Shown here piece after piece: positions 1 to 11,393 of a stretch of DNA of 64,000 bases. The translations under genes and the position numbers were made by a program. The stretch comes from Marthasterias glacialis. Its lineage: Eukaryota > Echinodermata > Asteroidea > Forcipulatida > Asteriidae. The notes under the pieces are model-generated. The model made no database searches, was not told the DNA's origin, and saw only the letters and a program-made list of their open reading frames with translations. Each line of letters starts with the position of its first letter. The stretch's first letter is position 1. The stretch is taken from positions 17,665,397 through 17,729,396 of the forward strand of contig OU452219.1 in assembly GCA_911728455.2 (NCBI GenBank), in the 5' to 3' direction.

Positions 1-419
1 CTCAAACAAAAATTGTATTGTATTGTATTGACTGTTGGTAATTTAGCCAAATTTAACAGTATCTCTAAGTCCGTTAGTGACATCATTGGGGTTGAGTATT
101 AAACCTGGCTATGAAGAACCTTTTTGTAGAGACTTTTTAAGTAAATACAACTAGTCAAATCTCGACCTCTCCACAGTTATTTCATTTTCATTCAATCCGG
201 TAGACTTCATCAGATTAAACTTAACGCTAATCGTTACCGCCTGTCCATTTTAACCTAGTGCAATTTCTTGTTCTAACATTTATTTTTTTAGTAGATGACT
301 AGAGTTTACTGCTTTGTTCTTGTGGTATGGTTCTTGTTTTAAAGTTTTTAAGGATTGACATTTTTTATGGTACAGAGCAAGAGTGCAATTTTTATGCTAG
401 ACATGACAAGCAATATTGA
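1..419. other. Non-coding stretch, no gene seen
   Basis: AT-rich DNA opening with a short TTGTA-type simple repeat (about 12-30). Stops are frequent in all frames and I see no convincing exon or structured element. Confidence 0.5.
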
Positions 420-560
420 AGTAAACTGAAAAGCATTTTGGTTTCACCCTTACACCGATGTGATAAGCACTACAGTGCTTTTCGGTCCCTGCAAAAAAAA
501 AAATCAATATGGTATTTGGGTGGGATTCGAACCCAAGACAAGATTCAAGCGCATACTATA
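420..560 (-). repeat. tRNA-derived SINE fragment (family A)
   Basis: On the minus strand this reads a B-box-like GGGTTCGAATCCC near 540, then an A/T-rich linker, then GCACTGTAGTGCTTATCAC and ATCGGTGTAAGG. The same order (B box, T-run, AGCACTGAGTATACAGTGCTTATCAC, CGGTGTAAGG) occurs at 49,530-49,640 and 49,790-49,890 inside the right-hand array, so this is a diverged copy of one family. The A-box half is missing or unrecognisable. The small ORF here is a by-product of the SINE. Confidence 0.6.
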
Positions 561-1833
561 TACCCTGAAAATTGAACCCTTTTCGTTTATAAATAAACCC
601 TCTTCCTTAATATTCAATATACAGTTTAGGAATTCATTTTTTTTTAACTATATATTATTTTATTTCATGTTATGATATCATGAGAATCAAATCACCCAAT
701 AATTAGTACTCAGTTTGAGCAACATCATCTACACCATATTTCCTAGAAATCTGTTATTAATTTACAGAATGATGGGTAATATGCCATCTTAATCCAAAAG
801 CTTATAATTAGTTGTTATGCCCACTCCTCCCAAAGTACCCATTATTCATGGGTGATCGTCTGGAATAAGTTGAATATAATTATTGGATACCAGACTGCCT
901 TCTATTCGGGCCTTTTCATGCATGCAATAGATCGCTTGTGTTAACCCAGTTTACCCTAAAATCAATCGTTCACGCTGTCTGCTAATACACTTGCCCTATT
1001 TATCCAGGGGTACGCTGCACGGGTATAGGATAAATTTACACCCAGAGCACGCGTTGTTCTCGGGCCCCATGAGTCACACCCCACACATAATTGCTTCCTG
1101 GAAAAAAATGTCCTGCTTAAAAAAAAAATTATTATCGTCGTGCCAAAATATATTGTTGTTTGTGCCTAATCGAAAAGCTGGATGGGTCAATTCCCTCTCG
1201 CCCCCACCTTCCCGAAGGCTATAGGTGTCGTGTATTTCACACTTCAGACGATGAACATGGAGGAGAAAATGAAGAGCCCCACTGGCCTCTGTCTGCATCA
1301 ATCTTATGTGACTCCGGTTTGCTGCTAATAAGCATGACCCCTATTCACTATAAAAAGGAAAAGTCTCGATTGTCGATCTATAAAAAGAGAACCACCAATA
1401 ACAATAGAGCCTGTAACAAATACTTCACATTGAGTTCAACAATCTAATTAAACCCAGTGCTCTTTAATCACTCTCTGTAAAGACGTTATCATAAATTTCC
1501 CACGGCTAGCATTATGTGCATACTTTCTGCCCAGAATGTGGAGTATTAAATTCTTGAAGGACCTTCTCCCTTATATTGGCCTCTAAATTGCTGCCCAGTC
1601 GAAGACGGTCTTTTCCTCACAGCAAGAGGCACTTTCATTTAATAGTAAGAATATGTTTGTAAGAACATTTTCAAGGGAACTAAAGGGGAGGTAGAGTAAA
1701 AGATATCGCAACGATCATTAAATGAAAGCTTTTCATATTAACAACAATATGGTTTATATGAAAAATAAACGTCAACAATTTTAAATGATAATTACTTTTT
1801 GGAAGAAAAAAAAACAGATCTAACGAACATTCA
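561..1833. other. Non-coding stretch, no gene seen
   Basis: Short overlapping ORFs (up to 95 codons) occur on both strands between 991 and 1447, but none has a recognisable motif, good start context plus splice sites, or protein-like composition. I see no structured repeat here. Confidence 0.45.
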
Positions 1834-2007
1834 CACTGTAAAAACTAGGGTGTTAAATTGATTCTCTTGGTAGCTATAAAATATGTGGCAACACCAACAT
1901 GGTGTTAGTTATCCCCATTGCTTTATCGTTGGTAAAATTAACACCATGTCGGTTTTGTCACATATAGATACCAAGAGAATCAATATGACACCCCAGTTTT
2001 TGCAGTG
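1834..2007. repeat. Foldback element (MITE-like), 174 bp
   Basis: The two ends are inverted copies: CACTGTAAAAACTAGGGTG on the left pairs with CACCCCAGTTTTTGCAGTG on the right. Pairing continues inward through TTGATTCTCTTGGTA / TACCAAGAGAATCAA and through the inner AACACCAACATGGTGTTA / TAACACCATGTCGG. The arms are about 75 nt with a short A/T loop. No coding capacity. Superfamily not assigned because no clear target duplication is visible. Confidence 0.8.
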
Positions 2008-3339
2008 CAGTAGGGCCCACAATGGGTGTGTCTATGCTACATTTCGACAATAATCCTACGTAATGAAGCGACTATGATGAACCATTTTACAACACTTTTC
2101 AAATCATAATACTTAAAAAAAAAAAAAAAAAAAAACATTGTTAGGACGCCTCAATTCAATGTCATGTTCTCGTCTTTTTTATGCGTCCGAATAAAATGCC
2201 TTACATTATCATTATAGATGAAATATTAGACGAGTTGCTGGCGTTCCGTGCCTCTGCACTAATTACAAAACAACGGACGCCGCTGACTGACCGTGGCCAG
2301 ATTCCGTATGTAAGTTATTAGCCTTCTCCGGTGAACAAGGCCGGGATGGCGACGAGCGAGGCCGGGTAGCGTCTAGCAAGACGACCCGCTGAACTCGTAA
2401 AATCGAACTAGATTCAAATGTCACGATCGTAACTTGAGGGTTGCTATCGAGTCGATCATGCCCGAGTGAGATCTATGTCCGAATTCGGGCCACTGTGGTT
2501 TCTTTTGAAATGACAACGTACAAATGCACGGAAAGGCTCTTCGAAATCTTAATTTCTTCTCTAGTTTTTTTTTATCTATAAATTCCGTAACGTACACACA
2601 GCTTAAAGCATGCGCAATCGTTCATTAGTTGCTAGAGAGCAAAGAGGTCGATTTGCAACTCTTCATGTGACTCAGGAACCGTTATATAGAATAACTGACA
2701 AATCTCAAAATAGACGACTTGGTCGTAGAAAATAGGCTGCCAGAACTGGTTGATTCATGCAACACTGCGCAAAATATCAAACCCAGTACCCTATCATCAA
2801 AAAAAAGCTGTGTCCAAAGTTCAGCCTAGGCTGGGGCTAGATTGCTGTTTTTGCAATGTCACACTGTCAGTTCAGACGTGAGTTTTTGTTTGCCAGCTTG
2901 TAGCAAACAACTTGTGCAGATAGACCACAGCTAAGTTTTAGCTGGTCAGGGCTAAATTCGTTGCATTATATCGAATTGCATACGTCTAAGACGGTTGGCC
3001 TCTTGAACGAGGTGTTTGAGTGTGCAGCCTTAACCAGCAAGCACTTCGTGCATGACGTCAGACACTTTAGCAACGCCCATTTACGGATTCCCCAAATCGC
3101 CAATGAAAACATAGAGCAAGGACCATGAAGAAAGTTACCATATGATTAACTTATACATGTAGCGTAGACCGGCTAGGCTTAGACGAAAAACATCATAGTA
3201 TTAGTTGTAAGAGTATAAAATCTACCCAAAATGTAATTGGTCGTTCTCATTCGGGCACCCTTTGTTACAATTTGCAAGGTTGGTGTGACTGGCTAATATT
3301 CAAACCAACGAAAGAAGAAACAAGATGTTTGGAATTCTC
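2008..3339. other. Non-coding stretch with an A-run
   Basis: Contains a run of about 21 A residues near 2115-2135 and a GC-richer patch near 2280-2400. No exon, RNA gene or repeat family is recognised. Confidence 0.45.
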
Positions 3340-3381
3340 CTGACGACGGACAGAGTATACTGTCCGAAACGTTGCGTCAAC
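3340..3381 (+). other. Hammerhead-ribozyme-like motif
   Basis: CTGACGA (fits the hammerhead core CUGANGA) is followed by a perfect hairpin, GGACAG / CTGTCC with an AGTATA loop, then GAAAC, then a small GTTG-CGT-CAAC hairpin. This order (CUGANGA, stem II, GAAA, stem III) is that of minimal hammerheads found in Penelope-like elements and retrozymes. Against it: one extra C lies between the core and stem II, and the cleavage-site strand is not convincing. Likely a degenerate relic; activity is not claimed. Confidence 0.3.
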
Positions 3382-3516
3382 CGGTTCCTTCCGAACCACA
3401 TAATAATCAGAGAGATTTAAACCAAATGGTGTCACCGCAAATCCTTACTTAAATGTTTGGAAGAAACAACATGTTTGAAATGAACTGGAATTCCTGATTG
3501 GTCAAAATAATCATGT

Positions 3517-3647
3517 TAGGCCGTATCCGAATTACTTGGCTACAGTCGTAAATAACAGTCTATGTGAATTGACTGCAGCCGCTAGCTAGCGGCTTCCACA
3601 GGCAAATATGTTATTTCCAGCCATAGCCCATGATTTCGGACACGGTC
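3517..3647. repeat. Foldback element with GGCCGTATCCGA ends
   Basis: The left end TAGGCCGTATCCGAATTACTT and the right end CATGATTTCGGACACGGTC are imperfect inverted copies, as are the inner GGCTACAG and CCATAGCC segments. A central GCCGCTAGCTAGCGGC palindrome lies near 3578-3594. Related half-copies appear near 6290-6330 and 20,520-20,580, both with a GGCTATGGCTA-type segment, so this is a dispersed family. Confidence 0.55.
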
Positions 3648-3711
3648 TACGGTTTGAAGTAACTCCTTGTGGTGGGTGAGTCACAAATGATAACACAGAC
3701 TTCTTGCTGGC

Positions 3712-4474
3712 TTTGGATTGAGCTCCTTGAGTAGGATTGGATTAGCTCCTTGAGTAGGATTGGATTGGGCTCATTTAGTAGGATTGGATTGGGCTCCATG
3801 AGTAGGATTGGATTGGGCTCCATGAGTAGAATTGGATTGGGCTCCATGAGTAGGATTGGATTGGGCTCCATGAGTAGGATTGGATTGGGCTCCATGAGTA
3901 GGATTGGATTGGGCTCCATGAGTAGGATTTGATTGGGCTCCATGAGTAGGATTGGATTGGGCTCCATGAGTAGGATTGGATTGGGCTCCATGAGTAGGAT
4001 TGGATTGGGCTCCATGAGTAGGATTGGATTGGGCTCCATGAGTAAGATTGGATTGGGCTCCTTGAGTAGGATTGGATTGGGCTCCATGAGTAGGATTGGA
4101 TTGGGCTCCATGAGTAGGATTGGATTGGGCTCCATGAGTAACATTGGATTGGGTTCCATGAGTAGGATTGGATTGGGCTCCATGAGTAAGATTGGATTGG
4201 GCTCCTTGAGTAGGATTGGATTGGGCTCCTTGAGTAGGATTGGATTGGGCTCCATGAGTAAGATTGGATTGGGCTCATTGAGCAGGATTGGATTGGGCTC
4301 CATGAGTAAGATTGGATTGGGCTCCTTGAGTAGGGTTGGATTGGGCTCCATGAGTAGGATTGGGCACATTGAGTAGGATTGGATTGGGCTGATGAATAGG
4401 ATTGGATTGGGCTCCTCCTTGAGTAGGATGGGATCGGGCTCCATGAGTAGCATTGGATGGGCTTTTGTGTAAGA
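3712..4474. repeat. 24-bp minisatellite, about 31 copies
   Basis: Tandem copies of GGATTGGATTGGGCTCCATGAGTA with a few variants (CCTTGAGTA, CATTTAGTA, AACATT). The 24-bp period is a multiple of three and the unit lacks stops in several frames, so long artefactual ORFs arise on both strands (for example an 8-residue repeat MEPNPILL on the minus strand). There is no start context, no splice site and no unique flanking coding sequence, so I treat the ORFs as by-products. The first and last copies are the most degenerate, as expected for an array that turns over in its middle. Confidence 0.95.
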
Positions 4475-5547
4475 GTTTTTTAGTCATCTGTGCTTTCGAC
4501 AACCCATCACCTCTAGTCTTCGTCACTCATCATGAAATAGTTAGTCTATCCCTCCAGCCAACCTCGTTACCCGCTCGCATGGCAGTCCGTCAATTCCGTT
4601 CATAATAAGACAGGAATGAAGTAAATAAAGACTTCATCCAGGTCACGTTTTTGGTCGGTACACACGACCGGTCTTTACTCGGCGGAGTAAGTGAGTGGAA
4701 CGGTACGTGTGTGGTGGTACGATGCCCCACCGGAGAAACACGAGGTTCTATTTCGTAATAGTATATTGGGTTACCATTAAAGCAATTATGTATGCATTTT
4801 GTTAGTCAGATTTCGTTTTGTTTTGTTTGGTACATCAATAGCCGTTACTCATAATGAGACTCAAGCAGCGAAGCGCCCATTAACTGACACCAATACATGT
4901 ACTGTCATAAACGTACATAATGTATATATAACTAGTATAGGGTTGGTGGTCTCGAAAGTTACCGGATTTTCAGGTTGATGTTGCCAGCTTTGGAAGCCTT
5001 GTAAAATGTTAAGATCTCATAAATCGTTGGATTTCTATCTTTCTCGAAAATATTGCGGAATTTTGGTTTCTTTCGTTGGCAAAGAAATGTCATATCACTG
5101 ACGCTGGTCATACATTCGACTGTTACTGCATTGTTCTAATGTCACAAATTGAACTGTAATGAGATTTCTCGCAACAGAAATTCCGGAAAATTTAATCTGA
5201 TTTGGCGCCCTCTCTAACATGGATCAAAACGTCCTTTATGAACAGTTTTCAAGAAATTTCTTTTTTCCTATAACAGTAAATGCTCCTAAAAATCTGCACT
5301 TCGAATAGAATGCAATTCGATTTCACAGCTTAAGGTTAAGGTTCACGGCCAACCGTCGGCGTGACATGTTGTTGTGTGTAAATGTTATGGTGCTTTCTAC
5401 ATTGTGTTTAAATAGTATAATTTCTTCACCTGCATCCTCTAACTACGTAATATGTAGTTATGTACTTAATATTATAAGCGAGCCGTCTGTCTCTGTTGTG
5501 CGCAGTTGGTTCTTGGGCGTGGTGCCGTCAACATCGGCTCTGACACT
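4475..5547. other. Non-coding stretch, no gene seen
   Basis: Only short random-looking ORFs. Nothing structured beyond scattered A/T runs. Confidence 0.45.
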
Positions 5548-5663
5548 TGGCAAGTGATTACGTTTTGGAGCCGGAAGTGCAGTGTAAACGAATGGTATAC
5601 AAACACTTGTACATTAACATTCGTTTTACTGCACTTCCGGCTCCAAAACGTCATCACTTACCA
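5548..5663. repeat. Foldback MITE, 116 bp
   Basis: Long, nearly perfect terminal inverted repeats of about 45 nt: TTGGCAAGTGATTACGTTTT at the left pairs with the right end reading CGTCATCACTTACCAA. Inward, GGAGCCGGAAGTGCAGT pairs with ACTGCACTTCCGGCTCC and AACGAATG with CATTCGTT. The loop is about 22 nt. No coding content. Confidence 0.85.
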
Positions 5664-6706
5664 ACAGGATTTCTGTTATTTTTGTAGTCATGTGTTAAGT
5701 GACGAATTATACTATATACCCCGTGAACGGTGTCGCTATTAGTTTTATTTACTGTCTGTTCCGGTAACTCGTGGCAGCACAACATAAACGAACATGAAAA
5801 AAAGCCCAATCATTTAATTTCAAACTTCGAAAGCATTTGCTGGTCCGTAGGCAATAATAATTAGCTTTCAAAACAGACAAGGGTCAAAACATGGAAATAA
5901 GTCGGATTACATTCTTAACACCTGACTGTTCATGATCTATAAACATATTATACGGCCTAATGTTGGCACTCTCTAGCGATTATTATCTGTAATCAATAGC
6001 TTCTGGTCATTCCGTGTAATAATCTTGCAATTTAATCATTGAATCACCGAAACCTTTCGTTAAGCAACAGTTTACGGCATTTGAGTCTTATATCAACACC
6101 TTGGTTGCTATAATTCCGAGTCATCCATATGCAGTAATCAGTCTGCTATAAGTGCCCCATCACCATATTAAAACTACTGATGTTGTGGCCTACAACCTAT
6201 TATACAGTTATCCCCTTTTAACCTTCAGACTGAGATGCATTTGAGTGGTGCATCCAGAAAGTATCTTTAGAACGGCTGATGAGAAAGATAGGCCGTACCT
6301 GAATTGACGGCTATGGCTACGGCTACGGCGGTTTCTAAGGGTATTGCTAAGGGTATTGCTTCTATTCAACGCATGGTGACGAGGCGTAATAAACTTTAAA
6401 ACAAAATAAGAAAACCAACATTACATACTGGAATGTTTTCTGAGTGCTCCCCTCCCCCGCAAAATGTTCACTCTAAAACTTCTTTATGGAAAACGAATGA
6501 TCTTATAAAAACAATCAATATATAACAATACAATATTTAAAACAATCAAAGTCAACAATATTACAAATGATGAAACCGATCGGCAGGCCTGTGGTGTATC
6601 ACTGATGCTTTGCAACAATTAAATATATAATTAAATAAAATATTGTGAAAAAAAACTTATCCTCAATAGATTAGTTTCAAGGGATTGTTACGACATGGAA
6701 CAATCT
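5664..6706. other. Non-coding stretch
   Basis: No exon recognised. A GGCTATGGCTACGGCTACGG segment near 6310 resembles one arm of the foldback at 3517-3647. Confidence 0.45.
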
Positions 6707-7040
6707 TGCCCCAGCTCAACATTGGCAAAATCGCGGTAAATGCTTCCATTCTTTGCAAAAATAACGATATTTGTGATAAAACCAACCTGTGAAAATGTCA
6801 GCTCATATTTTCGTTGTTTTATTTACGAAAAAAACGGTAAAAATGCATTCAGCATTTTTGTACGCATTCCTATAGGCAGAGTTTTCGTCTCACTGAGACG
6901 AAAACTAATTTTTGATCTTGTTTCATTTATTATTTAAAAACGATAGCCCTTCAGGCAGAAATGTTTCACTTTTTTCTACCATCATTATCGTTATACCATG
7001 TGAATCTGTGAACATTAATGTTTTCTTCTTACCAATACGG
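6707..7040 (-). mobile_element. MITE family 1 copy (AGCCCCAGCT ends), one end decayed
   Basis: Begins GCCCCAGCTCAACATTGG and is the reverse of the copy at 10619-11199. Shared blocks are GGTAAATGCTTCCATTCTTT (here 6736-6755), a GCATTTTTGTACGCATTCC stretch, CAGAGTTTTCGTCTCACTG and ACGATAGCCCTTCAGGCAGA. The far end stops at CTTACCAATAC, so the distal terminal repeat and its TTAA flank are lost. The ORF at 6740-6937 is a by-product. Confidence 0.75.
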
Positions 7041-8712
7041 ATTTTTTTTATTATACTTTTATTCCATTTTTGTTAACAGAGGAATGACAAAAGGTCGTAA
7101 GCCGAACTTGGCCTATTTGAACTGTTGCTCTTTTTTCCTCGCCTGTATTTGGAGTGTTCCCATAATTTAGAGAATTCCATTGCTTACTCCGTGACTAATC
7201 CGTCAAGTCCGGTCGCTGCAAAGCTGGTGGGCGACTAGTGTAGCTTTTTCCCTCTACATCAAAATGTGTGTTTGATATGCCTCGGTCTTGCACCGTCGCG
7301 TGAGTGAAAACCTGGCCTTCAGCAGGCTGTTTTTTATGCGTGAAAATGCTCGTTTCGTTAATCTTTCGTGACGTGTAGTACAGGTTTGGCAAAATCCTGA
7401 TCATACGCCCAATCTGATTCGTATCCTAAATTTTTTTTTTTTTTATTTTAAATCCGTAGACATTTTTTTAAAATGGTGACTTAAATATGTATACGTGCAG
7501 TCAAGTTACGCAAATGTACTCGAGAAGAAGCTGTTGAATTCGAGGTCATGTAACATGTAAGGTAGCCCTAATAATATCAGAAACGGCAAATGAAGGACTC
7601 TGATTTTTCAGTAGACCACTTCATGCTTCGTGTTCTTCCCCCGTGCATCAAATGCAAATTCTCAATGCATTATGCCACTCGCAAGCGACCACCCACCCCT
7701 CAAGGTGCGTGTAGTCAATGAGCGCGCTGCTACCCAGTAATTTCAATATCCCTGTGGGGCACATGCGAGGATTCGCGCCCCATGCCGCAACCGGCTACGT
7801 ACATAACCCTTGGGGGTATTGAACAGTGAATGCGTCTCTCACAGAACCACAGGAAGGTGTCCACACACATGATCAGTAATGTGGAATTAATGCGCTGGGT
7901 TGTTATCCACTCTGCTAGCAGGGTACGACAGCAGATTTGATATAAATATAACTACCACATGCGGCCTCTGTATACGCAACCGACTGATACCTCGTATGCA
8001 ATAGCACTATATATCGGACATTTACTTGCTAAACCTGCCGAGTTGTCCACACAGGCTGTGTTATGACTATCTGTAATGTACGTAATACCTGTTTGATCGA
8101 CGGGGCTGCTCTTTGTACAAAAGGCCAAGGCTGATTATGTGCACTTGATTCCTTTTGGATTTACCGACCGTTAGAACAGCGTGGAACACCCGGCTTACGT
8201 AAACACATACACAACCTCCTTTTACATTCAAGTGCACGGCATCTGACGAATCGGCGCTGAAAAGAAATGCATGTGTCTTTAAATGTTCCAGTGATGTTCT
8301 CATCGGTGGTTGTGTTGACATGGTGTGGACTTGTGGCCGGAACATAATAGACGCACGCGTGATATGACAAGGCGTTGCTTAAGTATCACTGTCATTAATT
8401 ACCCAGCTAGTCTTCATGCACTAGAAGGAGTCTCACTCGCCCTTTCTTTATGCCTCTGACAAAGGTATCTCCGAGGTGACGGACGTAACCTCCCCAAACC
8501 CCATGCGTCAAAGATAACCTCGTGATACCCAGACCAGCATTCTCCCTCTGTATAGCAACACGGCAGCCGTATAGTCTTCATCCAAGTTTAACTCCGGATA
8601 AGATCGTGTTCTTCCATCGTTTTCTCAACGATTGCCCCGTGGATTATTTTGGGAGTCTTTACCGTGGCGGCACCCGGTCGGGAGTCCCTAGCGTCTAGGC
8701 AAGCCATCCGCT
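7041..8712. other. Non-coding region upstream of the membrane-protein gene
   Basis: Holds no recognisable exon. The last few hundred bases (about 8400-8712) should include the promoter and 5' UTR of the gene starting at 8713, but no TATA box or other defined core element can be assigned. A GGATTCGCGCCCC stretch near 7770 weakly resembles an inverted tRNA B box and is left uncalled. Confidence 0.4.
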
Positions 8713-8810
8713 ATGGGAGACGCTGGCTTTATTGCGGGCGTGGTGTTCGGTTCTGCAGCTGCGTTTGGATTCGTCGCTGCTTGTTTGTACTCAGCCTACA
8801 AGGCCATCAG
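8713..8810 (+). CDS. Exon 1 of a predicted single-pass membrane protein
   Basis: ATG at 8713 opens 32 codons plus AG. The peptide is MGDAGFIAG followed by a hydrophobic stretch of about 20 residues (VVFGSAAAFGFVAACLYSAY) and a basic KAIR, which is the pattern of an N-terminal membrane anchor with the tail facing the cytosol. The exon ends AG|GCAAGT, a textbook GC donor. The open phase (two bases left over) joins exactly to the acceptor at 27935, giving AGG then GAC CAT AAA. Start choice: first ATG of this frame, with a G at +4. Function unknown; I recognise no family. A real single-exon alternative is unlikely because the frame stops soon after the donor. Confidence 0.55.
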
Positions 8811-10618
8811 GCAAGTCTAATTTCTACTCTGTTTTTCTTCTTCCAATAAATCATCAGTATGTAATTTAATAAGGTTTTTTCTGGATATAGGGTTAGAGTG
8901 CTTTCCAGCTATGCCTCACTCAACCCATTAGTGTAGAGCCCTTGTTTCAGCTTTAAGGTAGACATTGTTCTTAATAATGGGTGAAAAATAATAAAAAAAT
9001 CAAACTCGTTTTAAAAGTTGTCCAATTTTAACCTCTGAGCTTAGGTTCGGGGAAACAGGAGCAATGACCCCCATCGCCCGTTGCCTTGCCTCCTTAAAAA
9101 AACATCTACTTGAACATATCTATATTGAAAAGTCCCATTCCCAGTGAAAGCCTGCAAGAGCCTCTTAAAAGGAGTTAGTTTAGGACCTGCCTTAAAGACA
9201 TTTAACTCATCGATGCGTGCATGCACATACCACGAGGAAACCTGTATGATTTCAGAGAGAAGGAAACCAGACTATAAGTCCCTTGATTAATATTGATCCG
9301 TGAGATTCCGCGAGCGGGAGTCTGATAAGAATCTGAAACTATTGGTTTAAAGGGGAGATTTTACCACCATCCGCAGACTAACTGGTAGTGGCCGTTTGCA
9401 AATTGTTTAAACAACTGCAAGGTCGCAACAGGGTCGAATTGGCATAACAGACACTATCACTGCCGTGAAGGCTATTATTGGTAACCGAATGTAAACGAAT
9501 TTCGTCGTTGGGGTCATTGTAATTAGTATTAAGCATTCAAGCATTGATTCCATGGTGTAAAAACAGGCAGTTTTGCCAATATTCGTTTCGCCCGTCCACC
9601 AAAAGTCACTTTAGTCTTTAGTTTGAGATATCGCGCCTCTTTAGTCTTTTTTTATTCGCGCGAAAATATATCGAGATATAAACCTCGCCGATAAAGCCAT
9701 ATAATAATAGAGCATTCAGCGTTCGTACACGTCACCAAAACAACTCTGAGCGCGTGTGGGCCTAGGCCTATCGGAGACATTGCTATCCTTTCACAACACT
9801 CTCTTCGCCGTGGATTCTTTCCCGCCATAACCGACTTTTCTTGTATCCGAAAGGTTACACCGGCGATTATTAGCCAGCTTTTTTGTCGGGCAACAATATT
9901 GTCGTCTGCGGGCGAACGGTCTCTGGAGGCTCCTTAAAAACACTACGCACAAAGCTACTCCCCCAAACCCTTGCCGTTTCATTGTTGAGACGTTACGGCC
10001 ATTACGGTAAGGCCATTGATAAATTTCTGCGGGCTTTTAAAATAATATCAGAACATTGTCCGAGCAGTTTATTTTGGAAGTCGTGTCTTCCGGTGGATAT
10101 ATTTCAATTTAAGACTCGCATTACCGATGTGACGCAATTCCTAAACTACAAAATAAAATCTCCATTTGAATTTGTCATCTGTCAAAGGGTGCCAGTTCGA
10201 AAGCAATGCCCGCAGGCAAGAGGCTGGGTTTATTTTGGTATCCCACGTTGCATGATTATTTGTCTGTGGCGTTTCTGCTTTCGGCAGCTTTCTTCTTGCT
10301 GCAAAAATCTCCGCGATTCTCCAAACAAATAGTGGCTAACAATGATTAATATACAATGAGGGGTCATACAATTACTCCCTTCCAGCCCCGCTTAGGTTTT
10401 CACCAATTTTCATCCGAGAGTATTAAGATGGTTGAACGTGACAAAGTTCAGGACGGGGTCCAACGCCCTCCCAAATTCCACCATGGGACTAGGGTGTGAA
10501 CGTGAATTGTTCTTTATGAACGTCACAAAATAATGTTTGTCCCTCACAATCCTATTGCCGAATAATGCGCATGTGTATTTTTCACCACTCTGGGAAGCAC
10601 TGGATATACAGCGCTTAA

Positions 10619-11199
10619 AGCCCCAGCTCAGCGGCGTAGCCAAGATTTTTTTCAACGGGGGGGGGGGGGGGGGGGGGGGGGGGGGTACCATTGCTTTTCG
10701 GTGTGTGGGGGTGGGCAGGGTCCATGACTTTTTTATGAATTACATGTATCAGAATTGTTTTCATAGGGGGCACCTGGGGGCACTGAAAATGTATGGGGGC
10801 GTGCCCCCCAGCCCTCCCCCTCCCGTAGCTACGCTGCTGCCCCAGCTCAACATTGGTAAGAAAGAAAAACATGAATGTTCACAGATATACATATATACCT
10901 TACATGGTATAAAGATAATGATGGTGGAAAACTTTCCCCTGAAATATTTCTGCCCGAAGTGTTATCGTTTTTAAATGATAATTGAAATAAGATCCAAAAT
11001 TAGTTTTCGTCTTAGTGAGGCGAAAACTCTGCCCGTAGGAATGCGTACAAAAATGCTGAATGCATTTTTACTGTGTTCTCTCAAATGAAATAACGAAATG
11101 AGCTGACATTTTCACAGGTTTTTTTTTTTTTACAAATATCTTGATTTGTGCAAAGAATGGAAGCATCTACAGTCAGTTTACCAATGTTTAGCTGGGGCT
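10619..11199 (+). mobile_element. MITE family 1, TTAA-flanked, with nested insertion
   Basis: Flanked by TTAA at 10615-10618 and 11200-11203. The terminal inverted repeats are AGCCCCAGCTCAACATTGGT and its complement ACCAATGTTTAGCTGGGGCT. The left repeat is interrupted after AGCCCCAGCT by a hAT-like MITE, and CCCCAGCT is repeated on its far side. TTAA target sites are typical of piggyBac-type transposases; the ends do not otherwise match a piggyBac I can name. Other copies: 6707-7040 (reversed), 44436-44625 and an end fragment in each 7.65 kb unit (about 46830-46886). Confidence 0.85.
10629..10839 (+). mobile_element. hAT-like MITE nested in MITE 1, exact 8-bp duplication
   Basis: Ends are CAGCGGCGTAGCCA on the left and GTAGCTACGCTGCTG on the right, imperfect inverted repeats. 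The 8 bp CCCCAGCT at 10621-10628 is repeated exactly at 10840-10847; 8-bp duplications are the hallmark of hAT transposition. The interior holds a run of 29 G residues (10657-10685) and further G-rich and C-rich blocks. It produces proline- or glycine-run ORFs on both strands that I discard. Confidence 0.85.
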
Positions 11200-11393
11200 T
11201 TAAAGGCAAGGAATACATTTGGTATTTGGAATCGGAAGTTTATTTCAAGCCTATATAATAGTTGGTATATATCATAAAATTAACATGTGAAAATTATGTT
11301 TCAAAAGATGGTAGCGTTTTCAAGATATCGGTGAAAATCTGGAGCGGTTATTTTCCACGCTGAAAATGCTGAAACTGATGTTTTTCATTACGT

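Noticed and set aside
3647-4453. A 268-codon minus-strand ORF and companions made of 8-residue repeats
   Set aside because: They are the forced translation of a 24-bp minisatellite. No unique coding sequence, start context or splice support.
9883-10332. A 149-codon plus-strand ORF
   Set aside because: One of the longer frames outside repeats, but it has no recognisable domain, mixed composition, no acceptable transcript context and lies in a predicted intron. Treated as chance, although a transcript would change this.
10410-10974. Glycine- or proline-run ORFs on both strands
   Set aside because: They exist only because of the 29-G run in a MITE.
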